A stretch of 48,253 nt of DNA from Gloeocapsa sp. PCC 73106. GTDB lineage: Bacteria > Cyanobacteriota > Cyanobacteriia > Cyanobacteriales > Gloeocapsaceae. This document shows positions 17,122-24,672 of the stretch, one piece after another. A model generated the notes under the pieces. That model was not told the origin of the DNA. It saw nothing but the letters and a program-made list of their open reading frames with translations, and did not search any database. Where the stretch lies: assembly GCF_000332035.1 (NCBI RefSeq), contig NZ_ALVY01000208.1, forward strand, positions 1 to 48,253, given 5' to 3'. The translations under genes and the position numbers were made by a program. Every line of letters starts with the position of its first letter. Positions within the stretch are counted from its first letter, which is position 1.

Positions 17122-17229
17122 GTAACCGTTCAGGGGCGAACGAAATATGGTAGTTTAAGATTCAAGCCTTTGATCAGAGAACTTCCTCGTCAACGCCACT
17201 GACTGCTTGACACCCCCCTGAACGGTTAC
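17122..17229. repeat. 108-bp MITE-like element with perfect 15-bp inverted ends
   Basis: GTAACCGTTCAGGGG at 17122-17136 is the exact reverse complement of 17215-17229. The 78 bases between carry no open frame of interest. It lies between the divergent thioester reductase and diiron-oxidase genes, where their promoters must be. CAGGGG-type ends occur in ISAs1-like elements, and an ISAs1 transposase remnant lies about 700 bp downstream, so a non-autonomous derivative is plausible. I see no clear target duplication. Confidence 0.6.
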
Positions 17230-17259
17230 CTAATTATTAGTTTGAGAGATATAAATAAA

Positions 17260-17952
17260 ATGAAACTTGAAGAATTAGAAAATTTTTTAAATGAGTGGGA
17301 TAAAACTTATCTAAATAGCCTCAAAAATATACCAATATTCAATTCTAAAACTACCCAAAATTGGACGGAAGATCAACAAAGATTATTTATCAAACTACTT
17401 TATCATGTAAGAAGTCATTTTGGTGAGTTTCTGTGGCATCTGGGAAATTTTGCTCCAAACGTTCAAATGAAAGAAATGATCCTAGAAAATATCCGTGATG
17501 AATGGGGCAAAGATGGTCCGTCACATGAGCAAATATATCTCAATCTTGCCCATCAAATGGGCGTTGATTTGACATATGAATGTGTAGAGCAAGAGAACTA
17601 TCTTCCTTTTTTAAGAGAGTACAATCAAAGTCAAATTAGAGCTTTGATCGAGCATGACTGGCAACACAAGTTAGTTGGGTTTGCTGTGGGTGAACGATTG
17701 GACAAAACAGACTATGAATGTCTTCGAGATATTTTTAGAAATTTTGGTTTAACTGAAACTCAGCTAGTATTCTTTAATAAACACATTGCTTCAGATCATT
17801 TTGAAGGAGCGATTGCTATGGCTCTTCAAGAAATTTGGCTGTCTGACTCCAAACTGGTAATTAATGTATTTAAGAAAGTCGGAGCTTTTCAAACATTAAT
17901 GTGGCAAAATCTATCACAAACAGTATGTGCTTTATCCAAGCCACAATTGTAG
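17260..17952 (+). CDS. Heme-oxygenase-like diiron oxidase (CADD/UndA/iron-containing redox family)
   Basis: A soluble all-helical protein of 230 residues from ATG 17260 (a TTG at 17242 would add six). Candidate metal-binding residues follow the heme-oxygenase-like diiron pattern: GEFLWHLGNFAPN in an early helix, the typical DEWGKDGPSHEQIY, then HDWQHKLVGFAVGER and the final HIASDHFEG. Members of this superfamily use iron and oxygen for fatty-acid decarboxylation, N-oxygenation or C-C cleavage. The actual reaction here is unknown. It is divergent from a thioester reductase, so an acyl-derived aldehyde or acid is a reasonable guess for the substrate. The last residues run into an ISAs1 remnant on the other strand. 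Confidence 0.75.
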   Translation: MKLEELENFLNEWDKTYLNSLKNIPIFNSKTTQNWTEDQQRLFIKLLYHVRSHFGEFLWHLGNFAPNVQMKEMILENIRDEWGKDGPSHEQIYLNLAHQMGVDLTYECVEQENYLPFLREYNQSQIRALIEHDWQHKLVGFAVGERLDKTDYECLRDIFRNFGLTETQLVFFNKHIASDHFEGAIAMALQEIWLSDSKLVINVFKKVGAFQTLMWQNLSQTVCALSKPQL

Positions 17953-18139
17953 CGAAGTGCTTTCCAAGGTAGCCAATCGTCTCAGTAAAGCCAAGTTGCG
18001 TGGGCTATGACTTGACCGAATCCGACATTGAGCTTCGGCGAAAGTGACGTCTAATGTCCAATGAAGTTGATTTTCGATGCTCCAATGGGTGCGAATAGCA
18101 TGGCAGAGAAATCTGGCATCATGTGGGAAAGAGGTCAGT
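17932..18139 (-). pseudogene. ISAs1-family transposase, C-terminal remnant
   Basis: Read on the minus strand, this stretch is continuously open and gives the hallmark C-terminal motif of ISAs1 transposases: RTHWSIENQLHWTLDVTF, then CRIRSSHSPRNLALLRRLA, ending at a TAA (17932-17934). Everything upstream of the motif is missing; the left junction falls about where the promoter-like repeat at 18142-18167 begins. The remnant overlaps the last seven codons of the diiron-oxidase gene, so that gene may have gained its present C-terminus from the insertion. Only about 65 codons survive. Confidence 0.85.
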
Positions 18140-18141
18140 AT

Positions 18142-18167
18142 AAGTATTTACCCGGACTTGATATCAT
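18142..18167 (+). promoter_or_regulatory. Repeated promoter-like element upstream of recQ
   Basis: This copy matches 1825-1850 at 23 of 26 bases and ends with a -10-like TATCAT (18162-18167), about 62 bases before recQ. It directly abuts the ISAs1 remnant. It is a candidate recQ promoter carried by a dispersed repeat. Confidence 0.4.
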
Positions 18168-18229
18168 TAGTAAAGCAACGAGCTTTTTATTCTATATTAG
18201 ATACGAGAGTATAGTATAAATGAGAAGAT

Positions 18230-20335
18230 GTGCAGGATTTAAAATCTGCTTTAAAACGATTTTTTGGTCACGATGTTTTCCGTCCTTTGCAGGAGCAAAT
18301 TATCGCAGAAGTCTTGAATAATCGTGATTTACTGGTAATTATGCCCACTGGTGGCGGTAAATCGCTCTGTTATCAATTACCTGCTTTACTTAAGCCAGGT
18401 TTGACCTTGGTTGTATCTCCTTTGATTTCTTTAATGCAGGATCAAGTTAATGCTCTCAAGGATAGGGGTATTGGTGCAACTTTCCTCAATAGTAGTTTAA
18501 ATTCCCAGGAGATTCAATCTAGAAGTAGGGAAATCCTCCAGGGAAATATTAAGTTACTTTATGTTGCTCCAGAAAGGTTATTATCTGAGGGTTTTAGTGT
18601 ATTTTTAACTCAAATACAGCAAGATGTGGGTATTTCTGCTTTGGCGATCGATGAAGCTCACTGTGTCTCGGAGTGGGGACAGGATTTTCGCCCGGAGTAT
18701 CGACAAATTAAGGGATTGCGTCAACGATACCCCCAAGTACCTATGGTAGCTTTAACGGCGACTGCTACTACTAGGGTTCGTCAAGATATTATCCAACAGT
18801 TAGGATTAATTAAACCTGGTGTATATGTAGATAGTTTTAATCGACCTAATCTTTATTATGAGGTTGTTTCTAAGGATAAACGGGATTACCCTCAATTATT
18901 AAAGTATATTAAATTACAACAAGGGTCAGGTATCGTTTACTGTCTCAGTCGTCGTCGTGTGGAGGAAGTAGCGTCGCGTTTACAAGCAGATGGGATCTCG
19001 TCGCTGCCCTATCATGGGGGTATGGATGATACGGTTAGATCTGTGTATCAAAATCGCTTTATTGGTGATGATGTGAGGGTTATGGTAGCAACGATCGCCT
19101 TTGGTATGGGGATTAATAAACCCGATGTGCGTTTTGTTTTTCACTACGATTTACCCCGTAATTTAGAAAGCTATTATCAGGAAGTAGGGAGAGCGGGACG
19201 AGATGGGGAAAGGGCAATCTGTGTGTTATTTTTTAGTAGGGGTGATATTAGAACGATCGACTATTTAATTAAACAGAAGAGCGATCCCTCTGCACAACGT
19301 TTAGCGCGCCAAGGTCTCTCGAGTATGGTAGACTACGCAGAGTCAACGGTCTGTAGACGCAAGATTCAGTTGAGTTATTTTGGGGAACGTTTTTCGGGAA
19401 GTTGTCAGAATTGTGATAACTGTCTCAACCCGAAACCTCAAGAAGATTGGACGATTGAAGCTCAGAAATTCCTTTCATGTGTAGCTCGTTGTCAGGAGCG
19501 CTTCGGGATGAATCATATCATTGATGTGCTCAGAGGCTCAAGAAAAGAAAAAATTGAGCGCTATGGACATCATTTGCTTTCTACTTATGGTATCGGTAAA
19601 GATATCTCCTCGGAAGCTTGGAAGCGTTTGGGGCGATCGCTCTTAGATCAGGGTTTAGTCAATGCTACTAATGACGATTATGCGATTCTCAAGCTCAATA
19701 AGCTCAGTTGGGAAATTCTGCGTAATTCTCGCCGTGTTTCTGTTGCTGTGGCTACACCTAAAGCCGAAAAACAGCAAACTAAGGATATAGAATCAGAGTT
19801 TTTATGGTTGCAATTGCGACAACTGCGCCAGAAATTAGCCGATCGCCTGGGAATTCCTCCCTATAGCATTATCTCTGATTCTACTCTCAAAGTCTTAAGT
19901 CAACGCCAACCTACTACTAAAGCTCAACTTGGTCAAATTTCCGGCCTTAATCAATCTAAAATTGCTCAATATGGCGATCTATTTCTGGAGGAAATTAAAG
20001 CTTTTTTAGCTTCTACCCATTTACCTGAACAACTTCCCTCCCCTACCCAGATAGCTACTCTGGAGTTACATCAACAGGGTTTGAGTGTGAAGGCGATCGC
20101 TCGAGAGCGAAATTTAACCACTTCTACCATTTACCGACATCTTGCCGAATTAATCAGCCTGAATCGACCTGTTAATCTTGATTCTCTGGTTTTACCCTCC
20201 AAACAAGCCGCGATTAAAGCCGCCTTACTCAAATGGGGTGCGACTAATCTTACACCAGTTAAAGCATATCTCGGCGAAGACTATACCTATTCAGAAATCC
20301 AATTAGTGCGTGCTTGGTTACAGAAAAAATCCTAA
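18230..20335 (+). CDS. recQ: ATP-dependent DNA helicase RecQ
   Basis: A 3'-5' helicase used in recombination repair and fork restart. The 701 residues contain all expected parts: Walker A (MPTGGGKSLCYQ) near 45, DEAH box (AIDEAHCVSEWG) near 142, helicase C-terminal lobe (ATIAFGMGINKPDVRFV, GRAGRDGE), the four-cysteine zinc site (C near 377, then CQNCDNC), a winged-helix RQC domain, an HRDC domain (about 530-600) and a C-terminal helix-turn-helix extension (SVKAIARERNLTTSTIYRHL) common in RecQ proteins. The start is GTG at 18230 with GAGAAG upstream; nearby ATGs are out of frame. Confidence 0.97.
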   Translation: MQDLKSALKRFFGHDVFRPLQEQIIAEVLNNRDLLVIMPTGGGKSLCYQLPALLKPGLTLVVSPLISLMQDQVNALKDRGIGATFLNSSLNSQEIQSRSREILQGNIKLLYVAPERLLSEGFSVFLTQIQQDVGISALAIDEAHCVSEWGQDFRPEYRQIKGLRQRYPQVPMVALTATATTRVRQDIIQQLGLIKPGVYVDSFNRPNLYYEVVSKDKRDYPQLLKYIKLQQGSGIVYCLSRRRVEEVASRLQADGISSLPYHGGMDDTVRSVYQNRFIGDDVRVMVATIAFGMGINKPDVRFVFHYDLPRNLESYYQEVGRAGRDGERAICVLFFSRGDIRTIDYLIKQKSDPSAQRLARQGLSSMVDYAESTVCRRKIQLSYFGERFSGSCQNCDNCLNPKPQEDWTIEAQKFLSCVARCQERFGMNHIIDVLRGSRKEKIERYGHHLLSTYGIGKDISSEAWKRLGRSLLDQGLVNATNDDYAILKLNKLSWEILRNSRRVSVAVATPKAEKQQTKDIESEFLWLQLRQLRQKLADRLGIPPYSIISDSTLKVLSQRQPTTKAQLGQISGLNQSKIAQYGDLFLEEIKAFLASTHLPEQLPSPTQIATLELHQQGLSVKAIARERNLTTSTIYRHLAELISLNRPVNLDSLVLPSKQAAIKAALLKWGATNLTPVKAYLGEDYTYSEIQLVRAWLQKKS

Positions 20336-20362
20336 ACATCTTTACCAAGGAAAACAAGAAAT

Positions 20363-20737
20363 TCACGACCGAGATTCAAACTTGGCTTTTGCGGCTTGAA
20401 GTTTTGCTCGAACAGCTTCTTGTCCAGGTTTCGGTGGCTGGGCTGCAAGTCGAGCGATAAGATCGCGATTTTTTTCTTCGTAGTGTCGACGAAGTTCTTC
20501 GGCTTCCTTAAGAACTATCTGATACTCGGCTTCAACAGTATCACGATTTGTCTCAATGTAAGCTAAAGCCGCTTTAATTTGTTCTTCGGTTAGTTCAAAT
20601 AATTCTTGGATAAATTTGGGTGGGTATTGAGCGCTCATATAATCCATCACATCGTAAAGAGTGATGCGCGTACCTGAGATTGTTAATCCACGCTCATTAC
20701 GAATAATTAAGGCTTGTCCGTTCAATGATGGAGTCAT
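20363..20737 (-). CDS. DUF433-domain protein, possible orphan antitoxin
   Basis: A 124-residue protein. About residues 8-75 match the DUF433 domain: RGLTISGTRITLYDVMDYM, then FELTEEQIKAALAYIETNRD, a winged-helix fold shared with some antitoxins. The C-terminal 50 residues form a charged helix (EAEELRRHYEEKNRDLIARL). DUF433 genes often precede a DUF5615 PIN-like toxin, but none is present here: the neighbours are recQ (convergent, 27 bp away) and the divergent Ni/Co transporter genes. It may be an orphan antitoxin or a small DNA-binding regulator. Confidence 0.8.
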   Translation of the reverse strand: MTPSLNGQALIIRNERGLTISGTRITLYDVMDYMSAQYPPKFIQELFELTEEQIKAALAYIETNRDTVEAEYQIVLKEAEELRRHYEEKNRDLIARLAAQPPKPGQEAVRAKLQAAKAKFESRS

Positions 20738-20925
20738 ATCTGTACTCTTCTGGAAATCTAGCTTTATGTTACCTCAGATATGAGTAAAGTAGGGTGTGAA
20801 TTTTTTTGACGATGGGCGATCGCTTTGCAAGAATCCCCTCTGGGGGTATTGCTCAAACAATTAAAAAAGATCATAATATATCTTAATATAAGGCTTCAAA
20901 TGCTATAGCTTGCAATTAACAATAG

Positions 20926-21387
20926 ATGTCTCAATCCACCCTGAAGCCAAACAAATGGTTATTCTCCCTGTTGTTTCTGACTTCTGTCAGTTCTTCAGTA
21001 GAAGTGTTCGCTCACAGTGCTCAAATTACCTATGAAGCGACTCCAGGAATTCTTATTACAGCTACTTACGATCAAGGACAACCCATGGCTAAGGCTCAAG
21101 TAGTGGTATACGCACCCTCAGATCCCGCTACTCCCTGGTTAAAAGGCGAAACCGATGCTCAGGGTAATTTTAGCTTTATTCCGGATCCCCTGCAACCGGG
21201 GAATTGGGATATCAAAGTGCGTCAATCGGGACATGGTGCTTTAATTACTATCCCCATTAATTCAGAGAATCAGTCGGTGATTAATCAATCTATATATACT
21301 CCCATGCAAAAGCTACTGATGAGTGCTAGTATTGCGTGGGGTTTCCTGGGTACTGCTATGTTTTTTTCCCGCAAAGCTAAAAGGTAA
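20926..21387 (+). CDS. Ni/Co transport accessory protein (NikL/CbiL-like)
   Basis: A 153-residue exported protein: an N-terminal signal helix (about 12-30, ending near EVFAHSAQ), a single beta-sandwich domain of the carboxypeptidase-regulatory/DUF4198 type (VVVYAPSDPATPWLKGETDA, GNFSFIPDPLQPGNWDI), and a C-terminal transmembrane helix with a basic tail (FFSRKAKR). Proteins of this shape occupy the first position in Ni/Co ECF transporter operons, where they may help deliver metal to the M subunit. It is six bases upstream of cbiM, so they are surely cotranscribed. I see no riboswitch in the leader; NikR-type control is not evident. Confidence 0.8.
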   Translation: MSQSTLKPNKWLFSLLFLTSVSSSVEVFAHSAQITYEATPGILITATYDQGQPMAKAQVVVYAPSDPATPWLKGETDAQGNFSFIPDPLQPGNWDIKVRQSGHGALITIPINSENQSVINQSIYTPMQKLLMSASIAWGFLGTAMFFSRKAKR

Positions 21388-21393
21388 AACAAT

Positions 21394-22035
21394 ATGCACA
21401 TTCCCGACGGCTTTTTACCTTCAAGCGTTTATTTAACGGGATATGGAATCACAGGGGCTGTAACTTGGTATTGTTTACGTGAGATTCGTCGCGCTGCTAT
21501 ACCTACTGAAGTGGAAATTCCCAAAGCATCCCTGTTAACCGCGGCTTTTTTTGTGACTTCAGCTATTAGTTTTCCCATTCCTCCTATTAGTATCCATTTT
21601 GTGATGAATGGGCTCGTGGGTATAATTCTGGGTTACTATTCTTTTTTAGCTATTCTGGTGGGACTGTTTTTCCAAGCGGTAATGTTTGGACATGGAGGAA
21701 TGGCTAGTTTAGGAATTAACGCTGTGATTATGGGTATTCCCGCTTTGATTGCTTCTTATTTTTTCCAGAAATTCAATTTTTTACCTATGCAAGTCAGAGC
21801 TTTCATTGTGGGTGCGGGTGCTTTGGCTTTATCTGCTACTATTTTTGCTTTGGTGATGATTAATTTTATTCCCGCTGATATCGACGCACAAACTGAAAGA
21901 AAGGCGATATATTTAGCTTTAGTTGGTTATGGAATTCAAGCTCTACTAGAGGGCGTTTTTACGACAATTTTGGTAAGTTTCTTAGTTAAAGTCAATCCAG
22001 AAATGTTAGTTAATAATAATGAAATTAAGTCTTGA
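21394..22035 (+). CDS. cbiM: Cobalt/nickel ECF transporter substrate-binding subunit CbiM
   Basis: The substrate-specific integral membrane subunit of an energy-coupling-factor importer. The N-terminus MHIPDGFLP is diagnostic: in this family the N-terminal amine, His2 and a downstream histidine chelate the metal. The conserved SFPIPPISIHFVMNGLVG and FGHGGMASLGINAV segments follow, with about six or seven helices over 213 residues. The gene overlaps the start of cbiQ by 17 bp. Whether nickel or cobalt is carried cannot be settled from sequence; there is no cobalamin biosynthesis gene nearby. Confidence 0.93.
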   Translation: MHIPDGFLPSSVYLTGYGITGAVTWYCLREIRRAAIPTEVEIPKASLLTAAFFVTSAISFPIPPISIHFVMNGLVGIILGYYSFLAILVGLFFQAVMFGHGGMASLGINAVIMGIPALIASYFFQKFNFLPMQVRAFIVGAGALALSATIFALVMINFIPADIDAQTERKAIYLALVGYGIQALLEGVFTTILVSFLVKVNPEMLVNNNEIKS

Positions 22036-22846
22036 TCAATACGCTCATTTAGACTCCCTGATACATCGCTGGGAACAACGATCTAAGATTGTGGCTTTGT
22101 TTACTTTAATTATTGCTTTTGCTTGCGTTAATCGCCCTGCTTTACTCCCAATTATGTTCTTAGTCACGGCTTTACTCTTTGCTTTATCTCGTTTACCTCT
22201 ATCTTTTCTGATTGAGCGTTTACGTTACCCTGGAATATTTATCATCGCTATGGTTATTTTTATTCCTTTTGTGGCGGGGGAAACGGTTATTATAGATGGG
22301 GGTTGGTTGAGCGTAAAACTGGAAGGTTGTCTAACTGTATTGTTGATTTTAACTCGCTTTGTCTGTATTTTAACCGTGAGTTTAGTGTTGTTTGGTACGG
22401 CGCCTTTTTTAACGACGATTCAATCTTTGCGTTCTCTACATCTATCGGATATTATTGTAGATATGATGTTATTATCCTATCGCTATTTGGAGGAATTTAG
22501 TGAGACTTTAATCACTATGGAAAGAGCTATGCAACTCAGAGGTTTTCAATCTAAAAACTTCAGCTGGCGCAATTTATCAATTTTAGCTCGTTTGATGGGA
22601 AGTCTTTTAGTGCGTAGTTATGAACAGTCTAAACGAGTTTACCAAGCGATGATTATTCGCGGTTATGGTTATAGAAAAATAGTACCCAATCGAGAGAAAA
22701 ATGATGATATTATTAGTAGGGTGGCTTCGACAATAACCCTGGCGATCGCAGTTAGTTTGATTGTGGTAGAAATATCTGGATCGCTACTGACAGCGTCTAT
22801 TTCCCTGAGGAAGTTGATACTATCATTGATTTTGAGCTTGGAGTAA
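22019..22846 (+). CDS. cbiQ: ECF transporter transmembrane subunit CbiQ
   Basis: The coupling (T) subunit that links the substrate subunit to the ATPase. At 275 residues it has several transmembrane helices and the family's cytoplasmic coupling segments with the Ala-Arg-Gly-type motif, here MERAMQLRGF and YQAMIIRGYGY. It starts inside the end of cbiM, indicating translational coupling. A terminator (22868-22900) follows directly, which separates it from cbiO, the expected next gene, now 1.1 kb downstream. Confidence 0.92.
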   Translation: MKLSLDQYAHLDSLIHRWEQRSKIVALFTLIIAFACVNRPALLPIMFLVTALLFALSRLPLSFLIERLRYPGIFIIAMVIFIPFVAGETVIIDGGWLSVKLEGCLTVLLILTRFVCILTVSLVLFGTAPFLTTIQSLRSLHLSDIIVDMMLLSYRYLEEFSETLITMERAMQLRGFQSKNFSWRNLSILARLMGSLLVRSYEQSKRVYQAMIIRGYGYRKIVPNREKNDDIISRVASTITLAIAVSLIVVEISGSLLTASISLRKLILSLILSLE

Positions 22847-22867
22847 ATAATAAGAAAAAAGGAAAAA

Positions 22868-22904
22868 CAATCTGATTATTCTTGTTATAGAGTCAGATTG
22901 TTTT
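22868..22904 (+). terminator. Rho-independent terminator after cbiQ
   Basis: A perfect 8-bp stem (CAATCTGA at 22868-22875 with TCAGATTG at 22893-22900) is followed by TTTT. The hairpin is 33 bases, like that at 1-33, and its left arm and loop start are the same. It should stop cbiMQ transcripts before the inserted toxin-antitoxin pair. Confidence 0.75.
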
Positions 22905-23084
22905 CTCTATTGACTATTTTCTGGGTCTATCCATTAATAATCCTAACCAAAAATGCTATCAGCAGAAATATAGTTATAGGTTTGCTGGTTATCGTTTTTC
23001 ATTTAGGTTTATGTGATCGCACAGATTTTTATCATACTTATAGTATATAAAAAAACAACTACCTACTCTCGGTCAGTGCCACCA

Positions 23085-23147
23085 CTAATTAGAACTGGCG
23101 ATCGCGCCCGTGAGCCATTTGCCGTCAATCAGTTTGCCAAGAGCCAT
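23085..23147 (-). pseudogene. N-terminal fragment of a YqjG/ECM4-like glutathione transferase
   Basis: A minus-strand start (ATG at 23147) with an excellent ribosome-binding site (AAAGGAG, about 8 bases upstream) encodes MALGKLIDGKWLTG and then six unrelated residues to a stop. The first 14 residues look like the start of cyanobacterial glutathionyl-hydroquinone reductases (YqjG/ECM4 type). The rest of that gene, usually about 320 residues, is missing, so this is a gene start left after a deletion or rearrangement. The remaining interval 22905-23246 holds no other feature I can support. Confidence 0.5.
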
Positions 23148-23246
23148 GGGAGTTTCTCCTTTATAGAGTGAGTGGATAAGTTTGCAAATAGGCAATTATA
23201 ATGAGAGTAAAAAGATTAGTGCTTGTACAAAGAAAGCAAATGACTT

Positions 23247-23507
23247 ATGGCTAATGAAGTTGAACTACTTGAACACTGGCGAGAACTCACACCAGAAAAA
23301 CAACAAAAAGTTTTAGAATTTGTTGAACTACTGAAATCTGAGTCAGAAACACCCCCTGTAAAATCCGATTTTGTACCACAAACCCCCTTGGGTAAAAAAT
23401 TATGGGAAATCCGACAACGAGCAATCTCTACTGGATTGAAACTGCTTAACGAAGACGAAATTGAACTTGAACTTGCTGCACGTCGAGGTGGATACCTTGA
23501 GTCTTAA
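23247..23507 (+). CDS. Probable antitoxin (DUF2281-like)
   Basis: An 86-residue acidic protein. The N-terminus (LEHWRELTPEKQQKVLEFVE) matches the DUF2281 pattern seen in small antitoxins paired with PIN nucleases, and the C-terminal half should wrap the toxin. The 3' end overlaps the PIN gene by about 11 bases, the arrangement of a type II toxin-antitoxin pair. The pair lies between cbiQ and cbiO. Confidence 0.8.
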   Translation: MANEVELLEHWRELTPEKQQKVLEFVELLKSESETPPVKSDFVPQTPLGKKLWEIRQRAISTGLKLLNEDEIELELAARRGGYLES

Positions 23508-23928
23508 AAAGACGTATATAGACTCTGGTGTACTGATCAGTGCTTTCCAGGGCACTCAGTCAGTCAGTATCAGAGCCAATCAAATTCTTAACGATGGAAA
23601 TCGAAAGTTTGCATCAAGTCGATTTGTTCAGTTAGAAGTTTTACCTAAAGCGATTTTTAACAAGCAAGAAAATGAAGCCGAATTTTATGAAACATTTTTT
23701 AGTGCTGTTGTACACTGGGCAACAGAAATAGAGCAAATTATCCAAGACGCTTATCGAATCGCCTGCTTTTACGGTTTAGCTGCAATGGATGCAATTCATG
23801 TGGCGGCTGCTCTACAAACTAAAGCCGATCAATTAATCACTACTGAAAAGCCAACCAAACCACCAAACCCATACACAGAGTCAGAGAAATACAAATTATT
23901 TCAATATAAAGTTAGATCTAATAATTAA
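23497..23928 (+). CDS. PIN-domain toxin (VapC-like)
   Basis: A predicted PIN ribonuclease of about 143 residues. The first catalytic aspartate is in TYIDSGVLISAF, a central acidic residue in SRFVQLEVLPKAIF, and the later Asp in AAMDAIHVAAALQTKADQLIT. I prefer TTG at 23497 because GAGGTGG lies just upstream and the protein then begins near the first strand; GTG at 23488 is possible. It overlaps the antitoxin gene and ends nine bases before cbiO, so cbiO may now be transcribed from the toxin-antitoxin promoter. Confidence 0.85.
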   Translation: MSLKKTYIDSGVLISAFQGTQSVSIRANQILNDGNRKFASSRFVQLEVLPKAIFNKQENEAEFYETFFSAVVHWATEIEQIIQDAYRIACFYGLAAMDAIHVAAALQTKADQLITTEKPTKPPNPYTESEKYKLFQYKVRSNN

Positions 23929-23937
23929 ATCTGGGAA

Positions 23938-24672
23938 ATGCCTAAAGATAAATTAGCTTTGAGTTTGAATAATTTGGAGTATCAATATCTAAATCAACAG
24001 ACGATTATTAAAAGGGTTAATTTACAAATTACCTCAGGAGAAAGAATAGGTATAATTGGACCCAATGGAGCGGGAAAAACTACTTTATTTCTATTAATGT
24101 GTGGAATACTATCGCCTACTCAGGGAGAAGTTTGGTTATTTAATCAGAAAATTAACCCGGGAAAGTTTTATCCAGATATCGGTTTAGTCTTTCAAAATCC
24201 CGATGATCAATTATTTTGTAGTACTGTAAGAGAAGATGTAGCGTTTGGTCCAGAAAATATGGGATTAACCCCAGAAGAAATTGAAACAAGGGTAGAAAGA
24301 GCGCTAAATTTGACGGGAATGCTGCATTTAAAAGACCGCGTTCCTCATCAATTATCGGGTGGAGAAAAGTGTATGATAGCGATCGCCTCGGTTTTAGCGA
24401 TGGAACCTAAATTGGTACTCTACGACGAACCTAGTGCTAATCTAGATTTACGCGCGCGTCGTCGTTTGATTGAATTTTTGCAGTCAGCGCAACAGACTTA
24501 TTTGATAGCTTCCCACGATTTAGAGTTGATTTTGGATGTGTGCGATCGCGTTATTTTACTTCATCGGGGTGAAGTCGTCGCTGACGGAATTCCCTCAATA
24601 ATTATGGGAAATCAGTCTTTAATGGAAACCCATGCGTTGGAAGTTCCCTACTCCCTCTCAGAGGGAAAATAA
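23938..24672 (+). CDS. cbiO: ECF transporter ATPase CbiO
   Basis: The energising ATPase of the Ni/Co importer encoded by cbiM and cbiQ, 244 residues. Walker A (GPNGAGKTT) is near 42-50, the Q-loop in GLVFQNPDDQLF (an ECF ATPase signature), the ABC signature LSGGEK near 140 and Walker B with LVLYDEPSANLD. The H-loop is in IASHDLE. It is displaced from cbiQ by 1.1 kb containing a terminator and a toxin-antitoxin pair; nine bases separate it from the PIN gene. Its end overlaps the convergent darG-like gene by 15 bp. Confidence 0.95.
   Translation: MPKDKLALSLNNLEYQYLNQQTIIKRVNLQITSGERIGIIGPNGAGKTTLFLLMCGILSPTQGEVWLFNQKINPGKFYPDIGLVFQNPDDQLFCSTVREDVAFGPENMGLTPEEIETRVERALNLTGMLHLKDRVPHQLSGGEKCMIAIASVLAMEPKLVLYDEPSANLDLRARRRLIEFLQSAQQTYLIASHDLELILDVCDRVILLHRGEVVADGIPSIIMGNQSLMETHALEVPYSLSEGK

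Noticed and set aside
20738-20925. Possible cobalamin or NiCo riboswitch before the Ni/Co transporter genes
   Set aside because: I looked for the conserved B12-box and for paired GC-rich helices with the NiCo pattern and saw neither; the leader is short and AT-rich.
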